A DNA stretch of 5,198 nt from DASYSA01 sp036003885 (GTDB lineage Bacteria > Acidobacteriota > Blastocatellia > UBA7656), in contig DASYSA010000441.1 of NCBI GenBank assembly GCA_036003885.1, forward strand, positions 1-5,198. The letters run 5' to 3'. Numbering within the stretch: the first letter of the stretch is position 1; every line of letters begins with the position of its first letter. This document shows positions 1-5,191 of this stretch, one piece after another. A program made the position numbers and the translations under genes. Under the pieces are notes generated by a model. The model saw nothing but the letters and a program-made list of their open reading frames with translations. It searched no databases and was not told where the DNA came from.

Positions 1-88
1 AAGAGGCACAGATGTTACTGTACCGTGTCGGGTCCAGGGGCGTCCCGCAAATGCGGCAGGCCCCCAGCGGTAGTGACTCGACTCCCAT
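1..88 (-). CDS. N-terminus of putative zinc-ribbon protein (partial, runs off left edge)
   Basis: This is an open frame of 29 codons on the minus strand, from an ATG at 88 to the window edge, so only the N-terminus is visible. An in-frame TAA lies directly before the ATG, so no earlier start in this frame is possible. AAAGGG at 95-100 sits 6 nt upstream, a good Shine-Dalgarno-like site. The peptide has C11 and C14 in a CRICG motif and C27 in an NICAS motif. The next codon begins with T, so a fourth cysteine completing a CxxC-x12-CxxC zinc ribbon is possible but not seen. The gene follows the Nudix gene in the same direction after 73 bp, which fits an operon tail. The family is not recognised; N-terminal zinc ribbons occur on many unrelated bacterial proteins. 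The start signal is convincing; the zinc-binding role is inferred. Confidence 0.55.
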   Translation of the reverse strand, partial: MGVESLPLGACRICGTPLDPTRYSNICAS

Positions 89-94
89 TTAGTA

Positions 95-100
95 CCCTTT
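95..100 (-). promoter_or_regulatory. Ribosome binding site of the partial zinc-ribbon gene
   Basis: On the minus strand the bases read AAAGGG, followed by a 6-nt spacer and the ATG at 88. It is one of the clearer Shine-Dalgarno-like sites in the window and is the main reason to accept the short truncated frame as a real gene. Confidence 0.5.
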
Positions 101-161
101 CAGAGAAGCGCGAGGTTACTGCAGCTTCGGAACCGAGTCTAGCGAGTGGATCATGGCGAGG

Positions 162-704
162 TCAAGGAGTTGGGGCGGCGCGCAGAATCGGAGCCGCAAG
201 AAGTAGCATGATGATACTCTTCGCGTCATCAATCTCGCCGCTGGCAACTTTGGCTAACGCCTCGTCGAGAGACAGGTGAACCACTTCAATCTCTTCATCC
301 TCGTCGAGATTCTGAGCGGACTTCTCAAGCCCTGTAGCCAGGTAGAGATAAATTCGCTCTTCGCAGTAGCCGGGCGCGACATTGAACTCAGCAACCTTGC
401 GAAAGTTTCGCGCCCTGTAGCCGAGCTCCTCCTCGAGCTCTCGGGCAGCGGTCTCTTCGGGAGTCTGGCCGGGCTCGATGCGGCCGGCAGCGATCTCGAG
501 GGCATATCGGCCCAGCGGATAGCGCCACTGGCGAACAAGCGCCAGGGTTCCGTCTTCAAATACGGCAAGGATGCCGGCGCCGCCGTTGTGATGAACGACC
601 TCAATCGTGACCGCGCCTTTGTCCTGCGATTGAAATCTGCTCAGAGAAAGATCGAGCACCTTGCCCCTGTGAATGTATTCTCTCTTAATTAGCTCGTGAG
701 ACAT
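162..704 (-). CDS. Nudix hydrolase, ADP-ribose pyrophosphatase type (NudF-like)
   Basis: The product is 180 aa and probably a cytosolic, metal-dependent hydrolase splitting ADP-ribose or related nucleotide sugars into AMP and a sugar phosphate. The Nudix box spans residues 74-96: G74, then RELEEELGY at 88-96 with the metal-binding glutamates E89, E92 and E93 intact. The first glutamate of the textbook pattern is Q80. P111, 15 residues after the box, matches the proline that marks ADP-ribose pyrophosphatases within the superfamily, and the acidic DEDEEIEVV stretch (134-142) and IDDAKSI (158-164) are typical of that subfamily. I chose ATG 704 (MSHELIKREY) over an upstream in-frame ATG at 767 because the extra 21 residues are translated from the 713-792 palindromic repeat. 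No strong Shine-Dalgarno is visible. It lies downstream of folC in the same direction. Exact substrate is uncertain. Confidence 0.9.
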   Translation of the reverse strand: MSHELIKREYIHRGKVLDLSLSRFQSQDKGAVTIEVVHHNGGAGILAVFEDGTLALVRQWRYPLGRYALEIAAGRIEPGQTPEETAARELEEELGYRARNFRKVAEFNVAPGYCEERIYLYLATGLEKSAQNLDEDEEIEVVHLSLDEALAKVASGEIDDAKSIIMLLLAAPILRAAPTP

Positions 705-712
705 GGGAATCA

Positions 713-792
713 GGAAATGCGAAATTCGAAATTCGAAATGCGAAATTGGGGATCTCGAATTTCGCACTTCGAATTTCGCATTTCGAATTTCC
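713..792. repeat. Heptamer palindromic repeat element A1 (GAAATTC/GAAATGC family)
   Basis: This element fills most of the gap between the folC stop (796) and the Nudix start (704). The left arm has five consecutive 7-nt units from 714 (GAAATGC, GAAATTC, GAAATTC, GAAATGC, GAAATTG). The right arm has five inverted units from 757 (GAATTTC, GCACTTC, GAATTTC, GCATTTC, GAATTTC). Bases 714-727 are perfectly complementary to 771-784, and 735-748 pairs with 757-770 at 12 of 14 positions around an 8-nt loop, leaving one heptamer (728-734) bulged. There is no U-tract after it on either strand, so a classic intrinsic terminator is unlikely. It shares a 16-nt exact match with the element at 3751-3792. Function unknown. 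Confidence 0.9.
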
Positions 793-795
793 TCG

Positions 796-2112
796 TCATC
801 TATTCGCGAACTGGTCTTCGCCTTCTATCAACTGCTTGACTTCACCGACCAGATAGAGCGAGCCCGCAACGCAGATCACGCCGTCCGGTTGAGTTACGCT
901 TCTCGCCCAGGACATCGCTTGCCGGACCGTCTCCGTGAATATCACATTGCTTGAGGTCCCAAGTGCGGCTTTTCCCATCCTGGCGTTATCAGCCGCGCGA
1001 GGGTCCTTTAGCCGAGTCAGGACTATCGTCTGGGCTGCGCTGAACAACTCCGTGGCCATACTGTCGATGTCCTTGTCGCCCATAACGCCAAAGACCAGCG
1101 TCACCTTGCCGGGCCAGAACTCATCCAGGTAGGCCCTGAGCGTCCTGGCTCCCGCCGGGTTATGCGCACCGTCGAACAAGATAAAGGGCTTGTCATCGAT
1201 CAGCTCGAGGCGGCCCGGCCACTTCACCTCGCGAAGCCCCTTGATAATCGCTTCGCGGGAGATTGAAAAGCCTACCTCCTCGAGAAGTTCGGCAGCCTCG
1301 ATTGCAGCGGTCGCATTCTGCGCCTGATGCCGCCCGCGAAGCCTCAGCATGATTCTGCTGTAGTTCGCGTGCGCCGCTGCATAGTCAAAAGTTATCCGGC
1401 CCAGATCCGCGACCGTCACGTTTTCAGGTTCGTTCGCAAAGACCGGCAGCACGTTGACGTCGAGACAACGATTCATCAACACCTCGGTTGCCGCTTCGTA
1501 TTGTTGCCTTCCTATTACCGCGCGCACGCCCGGCTTGATGACCGCCGCTTTCTCGCCGGCAATCTCGGTGATCGTATTGCCCAGCAGATCCTGATGGTCG
1601 AAGTCGATCGCCGTTATCACCGACAGTATCGCATCCACTGCGTTGGTCGCATCGAGCCGTCCGCCAAGCCCTACTTCCAGGATTGCGAGATCTACATGAC
1701 AATCGCGAAAGTAGGTCAATGCAATCGCGGTCACCTGCTCGAAAAAGGTTGGAGGCGATAGCAGTTTTCCTTCAGCAACCAGGGCTTCACCGGCTTCGCG
1801 AACCCGCGTGGCCAGCGCCGCAAAGCTGTCGGTCGAGATCTCGCGGCCCGCTACCTTGATGCGCTCTTCGATGCGAAGGAGATGCGGAGAGGTGAACAGA
1901 GCGGTGCGATGACCTGCTGCTCGGGCGATTGCTTCGATCATCGCAGCCACCGATCCCTTGCCGTTGGTGCCCGCTACTGTCGCCGTCCGATACGAGCGTT
2001 GGGGATGGCCCAACCACTCGAGCAGAGTTCGAATGTTCTTGAGCCCGAACTTTGCCGCGAGCACTTCGTGCCCCAGGCTGTACAGATAACTTACCGACTC
2101 CTTATAGTCCAT
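796..2112 (-). CDS. folC: Bifunctional dihydrofolate synthase / folylpolyglutamate synthase
   Basis: The 438-aa product is a cytosolic Mur-ligase-fold enzyme that adds glutamate to folates with ATP, and in many bacteria also joins dihydropteroate to glutamate. Visible motifs are the P-loop GTNGKGS (48-54), TSPHL (74-78), PTFFE (121-125), EVGLGGRLDATN (146-157), DH at 172-173, EKAAVIKPG with K188 at the position of the carbamylated lysine, GRHQAQN (260-266), WPGRLE (298-303), DGAHNP (314-319) and FGVMGDKD (341-348). Length is normal for the family and nothing is missing. Whether both activities are present cannot be read from sequence alone. The ATG at 2112 starts only 4 nt after the heptamer repeat and has no Shine-Dalgarno; the MDYKESVSYLYSLG opening is typical of FolC, so the start is still well supported. 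It follows accD, a pairing also found in Escherichia coli. Confidence 0.97.
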   Translation of the reverse strand: MDYKESVSYLYSLGHEVLAAKFGLKNIRTLLEWLGHPQRSYRTATVAGTNGKGSVAAMIEAIARAAGHRTALFTSPHLLRIEERIKVAGREISTDSFAALATRVREAGEALVAEGKLLSPPTFFEQVTAIALTYFRDCHVDLAILEVGLGGRLDATNAVDAILSVITAIDFDHQDLLGNTITEIAGEKAAVIKPGVRAVIGRQQYEAATEVLMNRCLDVNVLPVFANEPENVTVADLGRITFDYAAAHANYSRIMLRLRGRHQAQNATAAIEAAELLEEVGFSISREAIIKGLREVKWPGRLELIDDKPFILFDGAHNPAGARTLRAYLDEFWPGKVTLVFGVMGDKDIDSMATELFSAAQTIVLTRLKDPRAADNARMGKAALGTSSNVIFTETVRQAMSWARSVTQPDGVICVAGSLYLVGEVKQLIEGEDQFANR

Positions 2113-2114
2113 CA

Positions 2115-2222
2115 GGAATTTTGAATTTTGGATTTTGGATTTTGGATTGCGGATTGCGGAGATCGAATGTCAGTTAAGAACCCGCCCCAATCCAAAATCC
2201 AAAATCTAAAATCCAAAATCCC
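2115..2222. repeat. Heptamer palindromic repeat element B (GGATTTT family), accD-folC gap
   Basis: It occupies practically the whole 112-bp gap between the accD stop and the folC start. The left arm has six 7-nt units from 2116 (GAATTTT twice, GGATTTT twice, GGATTGC twice); the right arm at 2189-2221 has nearly five inverted AAAATCC units. Bases 2116-2148 can pair with 2189-2221 at 30 of 33 positions, and all three mismatches are transitions. The loop is about 40 nt. In the minus-strand transcript the stem would begin 3 nt after the accD stop and end just before the folC AUG, covering its ribosome-binding region. The sequence is clear; any regulatory effect is inference. Confidence 0.92.
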
Positions 2223-2224
2223 TT

Positions 2225-3088
2225 TCACTTGCCATTTCGGTTCATGAATTTCAGCGAGCTCACAATGAACTCCCGAAGATCCTTCCGCTCGACGACGGCG
2301 TCCAGCATCCCGTGATCGAGCAGGAACTCGGAGCGTTGGAATCCCTCCGGCAGCTTCTGCCGAATCGTTTGCTCTATTACGCGGGGGCCTGCGAACCCGA
2401 TCTGCGCGCCGGGCTCCGCTATGTTTAGATCCCCGAGCATCGCGAAGCTGGCAGTGACTCCGCCTGTGGTCGGATCCGTGAGCACCGATATGAACGGCAG
2501 ACCGGCGTCGTCCATCACGGCAAGCGCCGCGGATATCTTTGCCATCTGCATGAGCGAGATCGCGCCCTCCTGCATCCGTGCCCCGCCCGAGGCCGAAAAG
2601 ACGACCAGCGCCGATCTCGTCTCCAGCGCGAGTTCGATGGCTCTCGTTATCTTCTCGCCCACGACCACTCCCATCGAGCCGCCAACGAATGCCAGTTCCA
2701 TCGAGCAAACGATAGCGGGGCGTCCGCCGATGCGGCCCTGCCCGGTGATGAGGGCGTCGAGCATTCCGGTGCTCTTCTGCATCGCGCGCAGCCGATCCCT
2801 ATAGCTCTTGGTGTCGATGAATGACAGCGGATCATCTGAACTCAGGCCGGCGTCGAGTTCCTGCCACTCTTCATCGTCGAACGTCATCTTCAATCTTTCG
2901 ACCGCCCTTATGCGCCAGTGGTGACCACACTTCGGACAGACACTCAAATTGTCGTCCACCTCGCGCTTGAAGAGCATTTGCTCGCAGCCGGGGCATTTTA
3001 CAAACAACCCCTCGGTGCGCACCGTGCGCTCTTCATTCGGGATCGGGTCGGGCTGCTTGGGTCCGTCTTTCTTCTTAAACCAGGTCAT
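2225..3088 (-). CDS. accD: Acetyl-CoA carboxylase carboxyltransferase subunit beta
   Basis: The 287-aa protein is the beta half of the carboxyltransferase that moves carboxyl from carboxybiotin to acetyl-CoA, making malonyl-CoA for fatty acid synthesis; it works in a complex with AccA, which is not in this window. An N-terminal zinc ribbon is intact (C32, C35, C51, C54). The crotonase-like domain shows GGSMG (136-140), SASGGARMQEG (165-175), TDPTTGGVTASFA (203-215) and GDLNIAEPGAQIGFAGPRV (218-236), all close to the AccD family pattern. The start MTWFKKK is typical; no Shine-Dalgarno is evident (the upstream bases read CCTCC, the opposite of one). It lies 36 bp after the adenosyltransferase gene and precedes folC, so co-transcription is likely. 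Length is a little below the 304 aa of the E. coli protein. Confidence 0.98.
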   Translation of the reverse strand: MTWFKKKDGPKQPDPIPNEERTVRTEGLFVKCPGCEQMLFKREVDDNLSVCPKCGHHWRIRAVERLKMTFDDEEWQELDAGLSSDDPLSFIDTKSYRDRLRAMQKSTGMLDALITGQGRIGGRPAIVCSMELAFVGGSMGVVVGEKITRAIELALETRSALVVFSASGGARMQEGAISLMQMAKISAALAVMDDAGLPFISVLTDPTTGGVTASFAMLGDLNIAEPGAQIGFAGPRVIEQTIRQKLPEGFQRSEFLLDHGMLDAVVERKDLREFIVSSLKFMNRNGK

Positions 3089-3124
3089 GATGAATTTGGA
3101 GGTTGCGTACGAGAGCTGCTTCGC

Positions 3125-3688
3125 TCAGTTCTTCTTCGCCCTTTTGCTGAAGTCAGTCATCCTCTCGGGAACGGCCTCACGTTGATTGACGACCCTGGCC
3201 AGAATGAACAGCAGGTCGGAAAGCCGGTTGAGGTAGACGATGACAAGCGAATTGATCTCTTCAGTTTGGGCAAGCGACACCGTTCGCCGTTCGGCTCGAC
3301 GGGCAACGGTCCGAGCAAGATGCAGGGTCGCCCCTGCAGTTGAACCGCCGGGAAGAATGAACTCTCTGAGCGGCTCGAGCTGGGTGAGGAACCGATCAGC
3401 TGTTTCTTCGAGCGCCTTTACAAACGACGCCTCGATGCGCGGGACTTGAATGTCGCCGGGGCTCGCCAGATCTCCTCCGACAGTAAACAGATCGTTCTGG
3501 AGAAGACTAAGCACCTCATCGACCTGCTGATCCTCGAGGTGTGCGCGAGCAAGACCTATCACGGAATTGAGCTCATCTACGTCGCCATATGCCTCAACGC
3601 GCGCGCTTGCTTTGCTGACTCGCGCGCCGCCGACAAGCGCAGTCTCGCCTCCGTCCCCGGCTTTTGTGTAAACCTTAGAGATTCTCAT
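3125..3688 (-). CDS. PduO-type ATP:cob(I)alamin adenosyltransferase
   Basis: The 187-aa product transfers the adenosyl group of ATP to cob(I)alamin, giving adenosylcobalamin. Family signs are the N-terminal ATP-binding YTKAGDGGET (7-16), RVEAYGDVDELNS (30-42), EFILPGGS (109-116), the basic helix VARRAERRTV (128-137) with R130 and R134, and YLNRLSDLLFILAR (152-165). F110 sits where the family keeps a phenylalanine near the cobalt. It is a complete single-domain protein, without the DUF336-type extension some PduO proteins carry. It is the first gene of the minus-strand cluster, with AGGGGA at 3693-3698 as a ribosome site 4 nt before the ATG and a strong promoter just upstream. The leader is too short for a cobalamin riboswitch. 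No B12-dependent enzyme is in this window, so its physiological partner is unknown. Symbols used for such genes include pduO, cobO and mmaB. Confidence 0.96.
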   Translation of the reverse strand: MRISKVYTKAGDGGETALVGGARVSKASARVEAYGDVDELNSVIGLARAHLEDQQVDEVLSLLQNDLFTVGGDLASPGDIQVPRIEASFVKALEETADRFLTQLEPLREFILPGGSTAGATLHLARTVARRAERRTVSLAQTEEINSLVIVYLNRLSDLLFILARVVNQREAVPERMTDFSKRAKKN

Positions 3689-3692
3689 GTCA

Positions 3693-3698
3693 TCCCCT
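3693..3698 (-). promoter_or_regulatory. Ribosome binding site of the adenosyltransferase gene
   Basis: The minus strand reads AGGGGA, 4 nt before the ATG at 3688. It supports that start and contrasts with accD, folC and the Nudix gene, which show no clear Shine-Dalgarno site. Confidence 0.5.
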
Positions 3699-3714
3699 GC
3701 CCGAACGCGAATCT

Positions 3715-3743
3715 ATAATAGGCGGGCCAATTGGCATTGTCAA
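3715..3743 (-). promoter_or_regulatory. Sigma70-type promoter for the minus-strand cluster
   Basis: On the minus strand a perfect -35 box TTGACA (3738-3743) is followed by the optimal 17-nt spacer and the -10 box TATTAT (3715-3720, five of six consensus bases). The expected transcript start is near 3708, giving a leader of about 20 nt before the adenosyltransferase ATG. The spacer contains the perfect 10-bp palindrome GCCAATTGGC (3726-3735), which might bind a repressor, although a 10-bp palindrome alone is weak evidence. The promoter probably serves the whole run from the adenosyltransferase to the partial zinc-ribbon gene. Confidence 0.7.
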
Positions 3744-3750
3744 AGACGGG

Positions 3751-3792
3751 GAAATGCGAATTTCGAAATTCGAAATTCGCATTTCGCATTTC
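3751..3792. repeat. Heptamer palindromic repeat element A2 (GAAATTC/GAAATGC family)
   Basis: Exactly six 7-nt units stand in register: GAAATGC, GAATTTC, GAAATTC, GAAATTC, GCATTTC, GCATTTC. Bases 3751-3764 pair perfectly with 3772-3785, leaving one heptamer as a 7-nt loop. It lies in the divergent gap between the adenosyltransferase promoter and hom, only 8 bp from the -35 box. If hom is transcribed from further upstream, the hairpin would be in its leader. It shares the 16-nt stretch CGAAATTCGAAATTCG with element A1 at 720-735. Confidence 0.9.
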
Positions 3793-3857
3793 TTCCGTTG
3801 CACGCTCGAGCAGAAGTCGGTTACTCTGGGGACCCGAACGGAGAGACTGAAGAGCAA

Positions 3858-5129
3858 ATGGCGAAAATTACTTTGGGGATCCTCGGACTCGGCACGGTCG
3901 GCACCGGTGTGATCAAGCTGTTGGGCCGCGATCCCAGATTCAGAATCAAATGGGTGGCTGTTCGCGATATGTCGAAGCCGCGCGCCGTCGACCTGCCTGC
4001 CGTCCGATTGACCGGCGACCCCTGGGAAGTGGTCAATGATCCCGAGGTGGAAATAATCGTTGAGGTGGCCGGGGGGATCACTCCAATCTACGAGTTGATC
4101 ACCAGCGCGGTGAGGCTCGGAAAACAGATCGTGACGGCAAACAAGGAGCTCATCGCAAAGCATGGCCCCGAGATATTCGAGCTTGCCAATCAGAATAATG
4201 TGACCGTCCTTTTCGAAGCAGCCGTCGGAGGCGGAATACCGCTCATCTCAACTCTTCAGCGCGGACTTCAAGCCAATCAGATCTCCAGCGTTGCGGGTAT
4301 CCTCAACGGCACGACCAACTACATCCTCACTGCTATGGAAGCGACCGGAAGCAGCTTTGAGGCTGCTCTGGCCGAAGCCCAGCAACTGGGATATGCGGAA
4401 GCGGATCCGACAAACGATGTCGAAGCCTTTGATGTCGCATACAAGATCACCATTCTCGCGTCGCTGGCTTTTGGCCGGTTCGTCAATCCCGACGATGTCT
4501 ATCGCCAGGGTATAACCCGCATCGGCGACATCGACATCAACATCGCTCGCGAATTCGGATACCGGATAAAGCTCATAGGGCTTGCGCGAAGAGGCGAAGG
4601 CTGTCTGGACGTACGAGCCCACCCGATGCTGGTTTCGCTTCATCACCCCCTGGCGTCGGTTGAAGGCGCCAACAACGCGATCTTCATAGAGGGCAGTGCG
4701 GTGGGTCAGATCATGTTACTGGGCCCGGGGGCGGGCCAGATGCCCACGGCCAGCGCGGTTGTCGGCGATATAATAAACCTTGCCAGCGCGCTCAAACTCC
4801 CTGACTTCGCGCCGTACTTTCAGCCCGAGATAGACCCGCATCCGGTTCCGGTCTGCAATGTCGATGAGGGAGAGAGCGCCTTCTACGTGCGGCTCGAGAC
4901 CGAAGACAGCCCTGGAGTCATCGGCAACATCGGGCGCGCGCTCGGGGATCATAGGGTCAGCCTGCATAGTCTCGTTCAACGCGGAACAACACTCGATGGA
5001 GGAGCGACCATTGTGCTTCTGACCCATCGCACGTCCGAGGGCAACGCGCGGAGGGCGATCGCAGAGATCGAATCCCAGCCGACGACGAAGCAGATCAACG
5101 TCTCCCTGCGAGTCTGGGGCAGGATCTAG
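3858..5129 (+). CDS. hom: Homoserine dehydrogenase with C-terminal ACT domain
   Basis: The 423-aa enzyme reduces aspartate semialdehyde to homoserine with NAD(P)H, feeding threonine and methionine synthesis. The Rossmann motif GLGTVGTGV is at 10-18, TANKELIA at 93-100 (K96 conserved), FEAAVGGGIPLI at 119-130, GILNGTTNYIL at 147-157, and the catalytic region LGYAEADPTNDVEAFDVAYK at 177-196 holds E181, D187 and K196. GPGAGQMPTASAVVGDI (289-305) completes the catalytic domain. An ACT domain covers about 342-418 and is the expected site of threonine feedback. The start at MAKITLGILG is chosen over an in-frame ATG at 3687 because the extra 57 residues cross the A2 repeat and reach the divergent gene. 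Purine-rich GGAGAG (3840-3845) and GAAGAG (3849-3854) precede it, neither ideally spaced. The last codons and stop lie inside repeat C. It is a stand-alone monofunctional enzyme, without aspartokinase. Confidence 0.97.
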   Translation: MAKITLGILGLGTVGTGVIKLLGRDPRFRIKWVAVRDMSKPRAVDLPAVRLTGDPWEVVNDPEVEIIVEVAGGITPIYELITSAVRLGKQIVTANKELIAKHGPEIFELANQNNVTVLFEAAVGGGIPLISTLQRGLQANQISSVAGILNGTTNYILTAMEATGSSFEAALAEAQQLGYAEADPTNDVEAFDVAYKITILASLAFGRFVNPDDVYRQGITRIGDIDINIAREFGYRIKLIGLARRGEGCLDVRAHPMLVSLHHPLASVEGANNAIFIEGSAVGQIMLLGPGAGQMPTASAVVGDIINLASALKLPDFAPYFQPEIDPHPVPVCNVDEGESAFYVRLETEDSPGVIGNIGRALGDHRVSLHSLVQRGTTLDGGATIVLLTHRTSEGNARRAIAEIESQPTTKQINVSLRVWGRI

Positions 5130-5191
5130 GATCTAGGATTTAGGATCTAGCACAGATCCTGCCTAGATCCTAGACCCTAAATCCTAGATCC
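5122..5191. repeat. Heptamer palindromic repeat element C (GGATCTA family), 3' end of hom
   Basis: Four 7-nt units (GGATCTA, GGATCTA, GGATTTA, GGATCTA; 5122-5149) are mirrored by four inverted units (TAGATCC, TAGACCC, TAAATCC, TAGATCC; 5164-5191) around a 14-nt loop. The 28-position stem matches at 25, and all three mismatches are transitions. The first heptamer contains the last hom codon (ATC) and the TAG stop. Downstream bases are TTCTTCT, only weakly U-rich, so the hairpin may help end or stabilise the hom transcript, but it is not a textbook intrinsic terminator. Confidence 0.9.

Noticed and set aside
69..98. Imperfect inverted sequence GGTACT ... ACTACC near the left end
   Set aside because: Only five of six bases pair (GGTACT against GGTAGT), and the region is explained as the ribosome site and start of the zinc-ribbon gene.
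25..279. Plus-strand open frame at the left end
   Set aside because: It is antisense to the Nudix gene and the partial zinc-ribbon gene, has no family resemblance and no ribosome site.
705..767. Upstream in-frame ATG extending the Nudix protein by 21 residues
   Set aside because: The added residues are the translation of palindromic repeat A1 and resemble no Nudix N-terminus; MSHELIKREY at 704 fits the family.
713..792. Repeat A1 as a standard intrinsic terminator of folC
   Set aside because: The stem is long and AT-rich and there is no run of T on the minus strand after it, only TGATTCCC before the Nudix ATG.
2112..2708. Long 198-residue open frame on the minus strand inside accD
   Set aside because: It is an alternative frame of accD, rich in Arg and Gly, continuing through repeat B; its TGA overlapping the folC ATG is coincidental.
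3689..3714. Cobalamin riboswitch before the adenosyltransferase gene
   Set aside because: The predicted leader is about 20 nt, far too short, and no B12-box-like sequence is seen between the promoter and the start.
3714..3719. Plus-strand TATAAT as a -10 box for hom
   Set aside because: The hexamer is perfect but no -35-like sequence occurs 15-19 nt upstream and no extended -10 TGn precedes it; the same bases are better explained as part of the minus-strand promoter. It remains possible that hom uses it weakly.
3687..3857. Upstream in-frame ATG extending homoserine dehydrogenase by 57 residues
   Set aside because: The extension crosses the promoter region and repeat A2 and overlaps the start of the divergent gene; the family begins at the MAKITLGILGLG Rossmann strand.
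713..5191. CRISPR array reading of the repeats
   Set aside because: Units are 7 nt, directly adjacent, inverted in the second half and without spacers; no cas gene is present.
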